Shown here in pieces: positions 52,056-61,054 of a stretch of DNA of 64,000 bases; position 1 is the first letter of the stretch, and each line of letters begins with the position of its first letter. The stretch spans positions 265,937,987 through 266,001,986 of the forward strand of contig OW386286.2 in assembly GCA_936432065.2 (NCBI GenBank). Direction: 5' to 3'. The stretch is from Rutpela maculata. Lineage: Eukaryota; Arthropoda; Insecta; Coleoptera; Cerambycidae. Both the position numbers and the translations under genes were made by a program. The notes beneath the pieces were generated by a model. The model was not told where the DNA came from. It saw only the letters and a list, made by a program, of their open reading frames with translations, and made no database searches.

Positions 52056-53214
52056 AAGTTGTGGATATGAAAAGTTGTTGAATAAAAATATACCATAACT
52101 TAGCTTTGTTCTTGGGAGCAATATAGCTGCAATTTTATGTTATAAGAATATTTTTATGACCAAATTATAAAACTGTTTTATAAAAGCTTTTTTAACACCT
52201 ATACAAGTTCCGCTACACAACGACACTGATCTATAAGCATTCATTCTCTACAGCTGACTTGTAGCACTTAGATGCAGTTATAGAATATTTCTAAAGCAAT
52301 TATGTGCTGTTGTATAAGACTTATTCTCATATTCCTTAATACAACAAAAATGCTGTCTAGACAATAATTATAAGGTAATTTTTGCACCAAAGGCACTGTG
52401 AGTAATCAGTGTTCTGTATAATATTTATACCAATTGGTGTTAACATTCCTGCTGGAAAACTTTAATACCAGCTCTATTAACGTTCAGATGAAGTAGGTTT
52501 TAACGTTCAGATGAAGTAGGTTTTTGACCCACTTTTAAACCAATTGGAATTTTAGTAAAGTAGTATACGTGGACTTACAAAAAGTAATAATACAAAGAAA
52601 TATACCGTGTGTGTAGCCGAACGCTAGGCATAGGGAGTAAAATTACAACATCGTGCGTGCCAGCTGGCTGAAATGAAATAACAGACTGGAATGCTCCGCT
52701 CGACGGAGGAATTTACTGCAGCTATGTTGTCAAATCTATCGCGCTACGTGGATGTACATGCCTAACGGGAAATTACACGCACTGTATAATTATAAACTGT
52801 GTATTTATATACATAGAGCAACCTGTAGACGAAGATTACTGCCATACTTGAAGCTAGCTTGGAAGCTTATTGGAGGCCGGAGGTGCTCAGTTGAACATCC
52901 AGTGGACATGGTGCATATTTATTTTTTGTCGTTGCTTTGCAACTTGTCTTATTTGTAACTGTTAAACAACTGTAACGTACCAAGTATGGTCTATCACTAT
53001 GCTCAGAATAACGTGGGATGCAATTTCAGGCTCTAGCTATATAGGGAGCCATTTGGAAAAAGAAGTTGGAGGTGGTTTCTTAGAGGTTGCAAGAAGCAAC
53101 ACAATTCCAGGGGTGTTATCAGATGGAGTCTTTCATATCTTTTGCAAAATTTTTTATTTATATTTTTATCTTTTCAAATAACGGAGATAGCGCCTGTTAA
53201 CGCAATTCTGGGAC
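52056..53214. other. Anonymous intergenic DNA
   Basis: A short direct duplication, TTAACGTTCAGATGAAGTAG, occurs at about 52478 and 52500. Open frames at 52752-52958 and 52999-53181 have no recognisable features. Confidence 0.35.
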
Positions 53215-53221
53215 ACCTGGT

Positions 53222-53790
53222 ATGCACAGCGGGCTAAAGCGTTTTAGTGGCAAACATGCTTGGTCACACTAACTAACACGTACTAGGTTCGATCCCCACT
53301 CCGACACTGGCAATGTCGGACGTTTTTTTTTCAGGGCCTATCACCGACGCCAGGAGACGAGCTACCCCAACCTGGAAATTTTGCAGAACCTCTTCCCTTA
53401 AGAAGAGTAGGGATCTTTTACTTGCCTAACATTTAATAGACAAGGGACCGCCTGCTTTACATCCCCTCCGAAGGATGGTATATCCACTACGTAATCCTCG
53501 TCTGAAATTACGTTGCTTCCGCGTATACACTGATATACAAGCCGCTAGAAGGTGGGACGAGAACGCTGTATTTCCCAAGATGGGTCGCCCATCCAAGTAC
53601 TAACCGCGCTCAACGTTGCTTCAACGGAATATCGACTGATATTCACATTGAAGTCGCCTCTACGCTCGCCCCATGTCGGCCGTTGTCTGCGTTTCTTTCA
53701 AATGAATAACCCCTTCCTGACATATTTGGCTTTGGATTTGGACGGTGTCTACTATGTGTTGTGTGTGCGAGTGTTTTCTAACCCTCTCTA
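53222..53790 (+). mobile_element. tRNA-derived SINE with an antisense 5S-like block
   Basis: A tRNA-like head: A-box region GCACAGCGGGCTAAAGCG near 53226 and an exact B box GGTTCGATCCC at 53286-53296, followed by CGACACTGGCAATGTCGG. The body is about 350 bp longer than in the second copy at 56.6 kb. The extra part includes a block on the minus strand that matches 5S rRNA (next entry). After it the two copies share again CATGTCGG, GTTGTCTGCGT and CTTTGGATTT. Confidence 0.75.
53573..53622 (-). ncRNA. 5S rRNA-like segment (pseudogene block)
   Basis: On the minus strand the sequence includes AAGCAACGTTGAGCGCGG then TTAGTACTTGGATGGGCGAC and TTGGGAAA, the central part of eukaryotic 5S rRNA that contains the internal Pol III control region (A block, intermediate element, C block). 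Only about half of a 5S is recognisable and the 5' third is diverged, so it is not a functional 5S gene. Orientation is opposite to the tRNA-like head. Confidence 0.75.
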
Positions 53791-53799
53791 TTACAAGGA

Positions 53800-54110
53800 A
53801 TGTATTTTTCCATTCTTCTTCTATTGTTTACTGCAACTTTCTGGAGTTTTAATGAAATAATTGCGCGACAACCAGTTGTAATTCTATTTAAGAGTTTACC
53901 TACAGTGGTAGAATCGTCCTCATATACAGCTGCTTTAAACCTATCGCATGGAAAAAAGTTTAAAGGTGTTAAATCGGGTGACCGAGGTGACCACCCAATG
54001 ACAGAACTGTTGCGCCCTGTCCATCTATTTGGAAAATGTTTATTCAGTCAATTTCTTACAACTAATGTACTATGAATAGATGCACCATCTAATTGGAAAT
54101 ATATTATTTC
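53800..54110 (-). pseudogene. Mariner/IS630-type transposase remnant
   Basis: The minus strand gives IIYFQLDGASIHSTLVVRN, a stop, then LNKHFPNRWTGRNSSV, WSPRSPDLTPLNFF and VYEDDSTTVGKLLNRI. The (Q)xDGAxxH and PNRWxGR...W-P-R-S-P-D-L-T-P-x-x-F-F motifs are those of DDE transposases of the IS630-Tc1-mariner group. At least one in-frame stop is present and the N-terminal part is missing. The end TACAGGGTGTCTCGC (minus strand, at about 54613) fits the expected terminus upstream. Confidence 0.82.
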
Positions 54111-55156
54111 TCTTAGTGAATTGCTAAATTATGTAACATTTCTCATATATAATTTTTTAAAATTTGTAAAAACGAGTGACTATTTATTACCGCTTTGTCT
54201 GAACATTAACACATTAGAAAACAATTTAACCGAATTTGAATGTAATAAGTAATAGAGCATCAATATGGAGCACCACAGGCAAGAAACAGTTGATGAAAAT
54301 TAAAAAAAATTAACTGCAACATGCAAATAATAAAAACAAAAAAAATATATCAATTATTGATTTTAGACGATAAGAACGCATTGTAGGGTTCTTTGCGGTG
54401 TGAACAAAAATAATATCGCCAAGAGATTTTTGAAGACGGTCGATAAATAAAAATGTTTCTTCACATATAAGCAGGACACTCCAGTGTCCCGTTTAAAGAT
54501 GTTTGTATGTTCGGATTTTGATATCGGTATCGTGACGTTTTATTTCACTATGAAGAGAATTTTGTACTCAGTTTTAAATGACCTTGTTCTGCATTTAAGC
54601 GAGACACCCTGTATATATTTTAAATCTATTTGCAAAAAAATACTTTTACTTAAATAACTGTTCTGTTATAATTTTGAGACTTCAGTTGTCGCATAATGCA
54701 TATATTTTATAAATATGGACAAATTAAATTTATTATCGGAAAACGTTGAAAGATTCTTTTAACAATTCTGAAAGTGACCAACAGTGACGATTAGGTGCTT
54801 AGCGAACGTAAGCCACTTCCTCGCATTGTACATAAAACTGTTTCCGGCAACTTAACCCACCAGTGACCCATGAATAAATAATATATTTAAAACTTCCATG
54901 CATTTTATAAGCATGTATTACACATTATAAAGGTTCGAAATATATTTTAATAGAATTTCAAAACGTCGTTTAATGTATTCCCATTTAAATAATTCAACGA
55001 TCTGAAATGTTATCATTTTTAAATAGTAAATTAACGACCTACAAAGCTACACTTGTATATTTTAGTATACCCAACTTATATACCGAGTCTAAGTGAGATA
55101 TTGATCGCTCTCCCAATTTTGAATATTTTTAACTTAGATCAAATTATATTATGTTA
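54111..55156. other. AT-rich DNA containing a mariner end
   Basis: Apart from the ACACCCTGTA terminus at about 54604-54613, nothing is recognised. Confidence 0.4.
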
Positions 55157-55260
55157 TACAGGGTGTCCCAAGAAATGGGGAAATACCTCGGGAGCATATA
55201 ATTCGGGTCAAAATTTTTCTCCTGCGACGCCCTTCTTCGAAACTACTCATTATGTTTAAT
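55157..55260 (+). mobile_element. MITE end with TACAGGGTGTCCC terminus
   Basis: TACAGGGTGTCCCAAGAAAT is a typical terminus of insect mariner-related MITEs. The matching other end was not found, so only the left part is listed. Confidence 0.45.
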
Positions 55261-55309
55261 TTGAAATAAGGTGCCAATATCCTATGGCAATGATGACTAG
55301 GATCGAGCA

Positions 55310-55830
55310 GTACTATTACCCTTTACTCCAGTACATCGCTGTAGACCTGGACTGGCCTCGAGCGGGGCGGGTGAGCTTACTTTACATCAACCCCACTCAC
55401 AAATGTGAGCGGTATGGATGATTTCGGCCCCCCTCCCCGGGTCCTGGCTTGTTGTACCTTGCTGGCTAAGGTCTTTATCTTCTGGCGCTCTTTTGTCTTG
55501 GTGTTCTTTCTTCGCCAGCTTGTCACCCCCGGGGGTAGTCATCTGTCTGTTCGGAAACTGGGGTTTTTTGGCAGGGATTGACTGCCGATACACAGAATGT
55601 CAATTGACATCCTGCCATCCGGACCATCGGTTAGGTAGGGATGAGCTATGTAGCTCGAGGAAGTGCAGATCTAACTGCTTTAGTAGCATTTTTGGTCTAC
55701 ACAGAGCTGGGTGACTACAGGTACTGGACGGTGTTTTGTCCGGTACCCGCAGGGTAGTGGGTGGGTGGTTGGGTTATCGTCATGTCTCTTTTGTGTGTTG
55801 GTCTTCATCGGCGGCGGTGTGGTTCTCATA
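55310..55830 (-). repeat. Dispersed repeat, copy 2 (inverted relative to 835-1340)
   Basis: Reverse complement of copy 1. On the minus strand it encodes a 68-residue peptide (55387-55593) with PQFPNRQMTTPGGDKLAKK and LSQQGTTSQDPGRG, a composition like the disordered start of a retroelement ORF1. The conserved reading in both copies argues that the family was once protein-coding. Confidence 0.6.
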
Positions 55831-55899
55831 CTCACCCGTTATCCATGATTTGCATCTTCGGCCTCTTGTGCCTCAGAGCATCGGCTGGATGGTAGTCCG

Positions 55900-56235
55900 A
55901 TTAAGGTACCAATATACAGAAAGTAGATAATTTCACATTAAATAAAAAAGTGTGAATGGCTAAATTTGAATAAATGATTTAAGTATTTTCAATCGATTTT
56001 TTGATTTAAAATGCTAAGAATCCTATCATGTAATTCAATACTTCGTCAGTATTAGCTAGAAGAGTAGTTGTTTTGACTGATTCTCCAATAATGAGTGTTT
56101 TAAAGTATTTACCTAGCTAGTATATTAGCGTGCCCAGATTAGGGCAACAATTTACAGAAAGTAGGTATTTTTATAATAAATAAAAAATGTGTAAGTTGTG
56201 ATTTGCATAATACCTAAATAATATTCTCTATTACC
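55900..56235 (-). repeat. LINE 3'-end-like repeats
   Basis: The minus strand at 56052-56080 reads QNNYSSS and stop, the same ORF2 ending seen at 59679. It sits between two direct repeats of TACAGAAAGTAG-type sequence (about 55915 and 56155). The phrase TTGTGATTTGCATAATACCT at about 56199 recurs inverted at about 60790 and, more diverged, at about 59520. These look like nested 3' UTR pieces of one LINE family. Confidence 0.5.
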
Positions 56236-56624
56236 TTCCATCTGTTGCACCAATCCTCAAGGAAAGAGGCTGCCTCTTGGAAGTTTCGTTTGAATACGGT
56301 TTTCTGTTCATAATTTCCAAACTACTGTATCAACTGTAATAAAATGTGGACAGTACACACAGAAGTACAGTACAACTAAAGAAAATAAAAGTCCAAAAAA
56401 ATTACATAAAAAAATTGCTAATGTAAACAAAGTGTGCTGAACGTGGCGGCTACATTATTGTGGGTGATTTAGTAATTAGTGCCTGCCCTGCTTGCTATAG
56501 AAAAATAGAAGCAGAATCGAGAATCGCACGTTTCAATATCATTAAACGAGTAATTAAATAAATGTTTTATCTTAACGAATAGTATAACCAAGTTTTATTA
56601 GTTCTTAAAAAAACCTTTTTTATA
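56236..56624. other. Anonymous intergenic DNA
   Basis: No feature recognised. Confidence 0.35.
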
Positions 56625-56626
56625 CC

Positions 56627-56840
56627 AGCACGGTAGCCCAGCGGACTAAAGCGTATTAGTGGCGGGCACTTTTGGCCACTACGTATACTGGGTTTGATCC
56701 CGAACTTCGACACTGGCCGTGTCGGTGGATAATGGATGTTGTCTGCGTATTTTCAAATGTGTAACCTCCTTCCAGACATCCTAAGCTTTGAATTTCTCTA
56801 TTAAGTATATGTGGTGTGTTTATGTTTGTTGGCAATACTT
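56627..56840 (+). mobile_element. tRNA-derived SINE, short copy
   Basis: A box TAGCCCAGCGGAC at about 56634 and B box GGTTTGATCCC at 56691-56701, followed by CGACACTGGCCGTGTCGG and the shared 3' body (GTTGTCTGCGT, CCTTCCAGACAT). It lacks the 5S-containing segment of the copy at 53.2 kb. The A-to-B spacing fits a tRNA-derived Pol III promoter. Confidence 0.75.
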
Positions 56841-57365
56841 TACTTGATACTAATTGTTTCCATTAATAAATAATAATGTTGATTCAGGGTTTAACTAAAA
56901 AGAAAGTACGATGAAACAATACTTTCCTAAAGTTTAGTAGAGTAGTATTACTATGAGATGACAGCAAAAAATATGCGCAGAAACGAGTTTGTGCACTTCA
57001 TCATTCTAAACCAATGAGAACGAATTAAGTGACATTCAATGTCGACACCAGTGGCGGCGGTGGCCTGCAGTAGAGCGGCGGCGTCGGTAATGATAATAAT
57101 AAAACAACTTTATTAGGCAAAGTTTAGTATAAATTGCTATTCTTACACTTCTCCTGAACAAAGGTTACTTGTAACAGTTGGGGAAGTTTTAATCTACTCC
57201 ATTACACAGCTCCTTTTATTGCAATTACACATCTCTATACCCCAGATGACGCTATACCACTGGTAAAAATATTCGCGCATGTTGGCTCCGCCCCTGTCAT
57301 CTTCTCATAATAATACTACTCTAATAAAGTAGTTGACTTCTTTTAATGAGGAATACGCCATACAG
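56841..57365. other. Anonymous intergenic DNA with CGG-rich patch
   Basis: GTGGCGGCGGTGGCC and GCGGCGGCGTCGG at about 57050-57085 form a short GC-rich patch; nothing else is recognised. Confidence 0.35.
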
Positions 57366-57369
57366 CTGA

Positions 57370-57795
57370 GGAACGACAAAATACAGTTCAGCATTGGTAG
57401 TGGGGATGGACGATGTAAAAAATTTTGTTTGTTTTTGTTCTTGTACATACACTAAATCACAATTTTATTTCTTCACCCCCTTTAATAATAGGGTGGGAGT
57501 GGTTATGGGATAATGCCTTAGTTTCTCTTATATATACTAAATACCAATTTTACGGACTCTTACTTGCTTAATTTACCTATTTACCCCGATTTACCCCAAT
57601 TTACCGCCCAACCCTTCAACGGAATAAGATCAAAATATAATCTACTTCCAGATCTCGTTAAAATATAGTGTACCAAATTTCAAGTCAACATCTTAAACTG
57701 TTCCAGAGTAATCGTGCGCACAAAAAGTTACAGACAGATAGACCGACAGATAGAATTTTTTTTTCGCTCAAACTTAAAATCTCGACGTTTTATTC
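57370..57795 (+). repeat. GCTGCCCAAGG family, copy C (truncated)
   Basis: It retains the middle and right landmarks (GGTAGTGGGGATGGA, TTTACCCCGATTTACCCC, the CAGACAGATAGACCGACAG tract, AAAATCTCGACGTTTT) but lacks both ends. Confidence 0.8.
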
Positions 57796-58079
57796 TAGCG
57801 TGACAAACCTAGCGTGAAATTATACAGAGTCGACAGTATACAAAAATTTTTCGTGCTTTTCAGTCTGCGAAATATAAATATTATACTTTTATATTCGTTA
57901 TAGGTCGTGGAAAATTACAATGTGTGTGTTACTTTATGGTAGTGAAAAATGTATAATGTACGTGCTAGTTCAATGTTACATCCCCCAATACCTCTTCTTC
58001 GAGTGACTGTTTATAATTAACTAACCGTATTAACTTTGAATATTACGGAATTCCCTAAAAAAAACGTACAAGGTAAGAT
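57796..58079. other. Anonymous spacer
   Basis: No feature recognised. Confidence 0.35.
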
Positions 58080-58095
58080 ATATGATATATTGTGT

Positions 58096-58290
58096 CATAC
58101 TTGCATAAAAATCTTTCTGTGCTGACCTAGAGCCAACCCTGATGTCGACGTCACAGGGATAAAATTTCCGAGCCTTTTTATTAATCTTATTTTTTGTTTC
58201 TACTTTTGAAAGTATGTCTATTTCTAAATCCTCTTTTATGAATACACGAGTTTTCCAAATCAAACTCAAACTTTTTATGGCCTGCTATGG
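58096..58290 (-). CDS. Candidate orphan internal exon
   Basis: On the minus strand an open stretch with SLIWKTRVFIKEDLEIDILS and KARKFYPCDVDIRVGSRSAQ runs from a candidate acceptor (TTTCCATAGCAG, about 58290) to a strong donor (GCAA then GTATGAC, about 58096). Composition and splice context are those of a real coding exon. The family is not recognised, and no partner exon was identified. Confidence 0.35.
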
Positions 58291-58885
58291 AAATTATTAT
58301 TATTCTTAATTTGGCCCTCACAAATTAATTACACTGTTTCTGTGAACAAAAATGTCTCTAAAATATCTTCTTGGGTGCGCTACTGGTATGATTATGGGTA
58401 GCATTCATTTATTTGTCTCTTAACCTTTATTTACCGGAATAAATGAATTCCATTAGACAATGGTCATTGATGAATATTAAAACATATGAAAAATTAACAT
58501 ATTTTTATGGCCTCTTTTATTCCGTTTGCCTGAACATTTTCATTCCAAACAAAATTGAAATTCTAAATTGGGAAGAAATGCTTATATTGACTTACTTTTT
58601 GCCAAATTGTATTTGTGAATACGAAATATATTTACCTTGGTTAAATATTTATACACTAGGTATACTATCTAACTGGGTTTTATATTTTACATTCAGCATA
58701 CTAAAATTATTGGGCGTCCCTCAAATACTTATATGATGATACAAACACAAAAATAATTTATTTTTAATTTTTTAAATATTTTTCTTAATCTGTTTATTTA
58801 GATATTTTCAAAATATTCCTTTATCCTTTTGAGATAAAAAAAAGAACGCGCCAAGTTTAAACGTATTGATATACTTGGAAAAAAA
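58291..58885. other. AT-rich DNA, unresolved open frame
   Basis: A 97-codon plus-strand frame at 58443-58736 is hydrophobic and rich in I, L, Y and N. It could be a membrane-protein exon or simply AT-rich DNA; no domain is recognised. Confidence 0.3.
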
Positions 58886-58891
58886 AAAGCT

Positions 58892-59488
58892 GCCCAAGGA
58901 TCACTACTTTCACATCCAGATTTTCTAGTCAAGTCTCTCACGACGAAAAAAATGTTGATACTATATTTGCACTTCACTACGTGTTGACTTGAAATTTGGT
59001 ACACGCATGTATTTTAATGAGATCTGGAACTAGATTTTCGTGTTATTCCGTTGAATTATTGGGGAGGGGTAAATTGGAGTAAATGGGGGTAAATAGGTGA
59101 ATAGGTGAATTAAGAGTCCATAAAATTGGTATTTAGTATATACAAGAGAAACTAATGTCTCAAAAAAAATTCGGCATTAGCCACCCCGTTACTACCACCA
59201 CCCCATTGTAAAAAGAGGTGAAAAAAAAAAAAATTGTGATTTAGTGTGTGTAAAAGAACCAAAGGCCTCAAAATATTTTTTTACTTCATCCATCCCCACT
59301 ACCAGCCCCCTATCACTACCCGCACTCCATTATCGTTTTATGGGTTTTTGGGGTAGACGATTTCAAATATTATATTATTAAAGTTTCATAAACAATTATT
59401 TCCACATACAAAGTTTTTTCGTTGTGAGAGACTTGGGTAGCAAATCTAGATGTGGAAGTAGTGATTCCTTGGGCAGCGTTTTTTTTTA
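58892..59488 (-). repeat. GCTGCCCAAGG family, copy D (inverted, both ends)
   Basis: This copy has the family terminus on both sides: GCTGCCCAAGGATCACTACT on the left and (reverse complement) GCTGCCCAAGGAATCACTAC on the right, similar for about 65 bp through AAGTCTCTCAC and ACGAAAAAA. It therefore shows the family is a TIR element, which copies A-C alone do not reveal. Confidence 0.85.
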
Positions 59489-59678
59489 TTTGTTTGCTTT
59501 CAGTATGATTATAAAATATTTAGATATTAAGCAAATCACAATTTAGGTACACACTTTTTTATTTAATATGAAATTACCCACCTCCCGCTTATTGGTGCCT
59601 CTGGTCACGCTAATAGACTAGTTCACACTCATATTAAAAGAACTATTCTTCTTCATGTAATTCAATATTTCGTCAGTG

Positions 59679-59775
59679 TTAGCTAGAAGAGTAATTGTTT
59701 TGAGCTTTATCAAGTAAATATTGTTTTATTTTCGCCTTGAACTGTTTAATATTGGTGGTAACATATTACTACGGG
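59679..59775 (-). pseudogene. LINE ORF2 C-terminal fragment
   Basis: The minus strand reads TTNIKQFKAKIKQYLLDKA then QNNYSSS and a stop at 59679, the usual ending of CR1/Jockey-type ORF2 proteins (N-I-K-x-F-K-x-K-I/L-K-x-Y-L). A second, more decayed copy of the same ending lies at 56052. Confidence 0.6.
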
Positions 59776-60311
59776 AGCCCACTAAGTGTCCGAAAAGTGT
59801 AGAAAATTTTATGCACGTTGTTTTTTGTGAAAATAGTTTTTGTGTAACGTTAAATTAGGTTCCGATCTTATAGTTGTATATGCGGATGTAAATTTAAAAA
59901 TGAGTGAGGCTACGTTTGTTTTTTTAAATGTTTTAATTGATACCTGAGGAAAAGGGTATTTATATTTGCTTCTTTACTTTTATTGATAGCAAAGTGGATA
60001 GAGAAGGTAACTTGTTTGTGTATCGTTGGTTAAATAAAAATACTCTGGAAACCTTCTTGTTACCTATGGGTTTTATTTCATAGAATCATTATAATTTAGG
60101 TTCATGGATTTGTCATGTCTGGAGATAGTTTTTATTTTTATGTATTTTTCCTTTGGTTGCTGGCAGGAGGTATTTTGGCTGCCTAACCTAAAACGATAAA
60201 CAAAACACAAGTTAGTAATAGCTACCAGGGAGAGTTTATATTGTATGGCTTGCTGTTGGATTGAGCTAATCCTATTATTTGTCATTGATATTTTCTCTGG
60301 AATTCGGTTCA
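59776..60311. other. Anonymous AT-rich DNA
   Basis: No feature recognised. Confidence 0.35.
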
Positions 60312-61054
60312 AACCTCCGATTAAAGAACTTATATCTAGATACATAACAGGCTATCTTTTCACTATATACCTTGTTTGCTCCTAACATAGTCACATTATA
60401 TGTCCATTAAAATGGATAGATGAACATCACATCCCATAGGCAACAGTGGCGTTGTGTGTGTAGAAAATGTGTAGAATGGTAAATATTTTCATTAAAATGA
60501 ATTATTGCAATTCCTGCATTACCGGCTCTTTATATAACGTGTTGTAGGCATACGATATTACAGTAAGATAAAACAGTAAGATAAATATGTATTGAAAGGA
60601 TATTAAAATTTAATTGCTATTTACTTTATAACTGTAAACTGAACTTCATCATGTTACGTCTATGGAACGATCGATTTTCTTCTTTTCTAAACTGCTTTCT
60701 GCAAACGGCACAGCACTACACTATTTATTTGCACAAAATATATTGTCACTAAACTGTGTAAATATGAATAGAGAATATTATTTAGGTATTAAGCAAATCA
60801 CAACTTAAAATAAAATTACTTTTTCACCAGTTTTTGGTCGGAGAACACGAAAAACATTTATTGACATTAATGGCCGAACTGTCAACTGATATTATGATAA
60901 TCGAACTGAAGCCGATCGTGCATGAGCGGCCGCGAATACGCCGATGGGCCAATCAGCAACTTATGGGGAAGAAGTGCCTTAGATTGTGAGTCTTTCAGCG
61001 ACAAATAAATCAATGCCATTATGTATCTAGATATAAGTTCTTTAATCGGAGGTT
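60312..61054. repeat. Inverted pair of 36-bp repeats ~670 bp apart
   Basis: AACCTCCGATTAAAGAACTT plus TATATCTAGATACATAA at 60312-60347 is repeated as an exact complement at 61019-61054. The intervening DNA holds a LINE-3'-like phrase (about 60770-60812) and a CpG-containing patch with a GGGCCAATCAGC (CCAAT-type) motif at about 60947. Whether the pair are terminal repeats of an element is unclear. Confidence 0.6.

Noticed and set aside
53222..53310. Functional tRNA gene
   Set aside because: The A and B boxes are there, but no cloverleaf with paired acceptor stem could be drawn, and the sequence continues as a repeated SINE body shared with 56.6 kb.
53573..53622. Functional 5S rRNA gene
   Set aside because: Only the central portion matches 5S; the rest is diverged and it lies inside a repeat element.
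58443..58736. Hydrophobic 97-codon frame as a chemoreceptor exon
   Set aside because: Tempting from the I/L/Y/F content, but no receptor signature, splice sites or partner exons were found.
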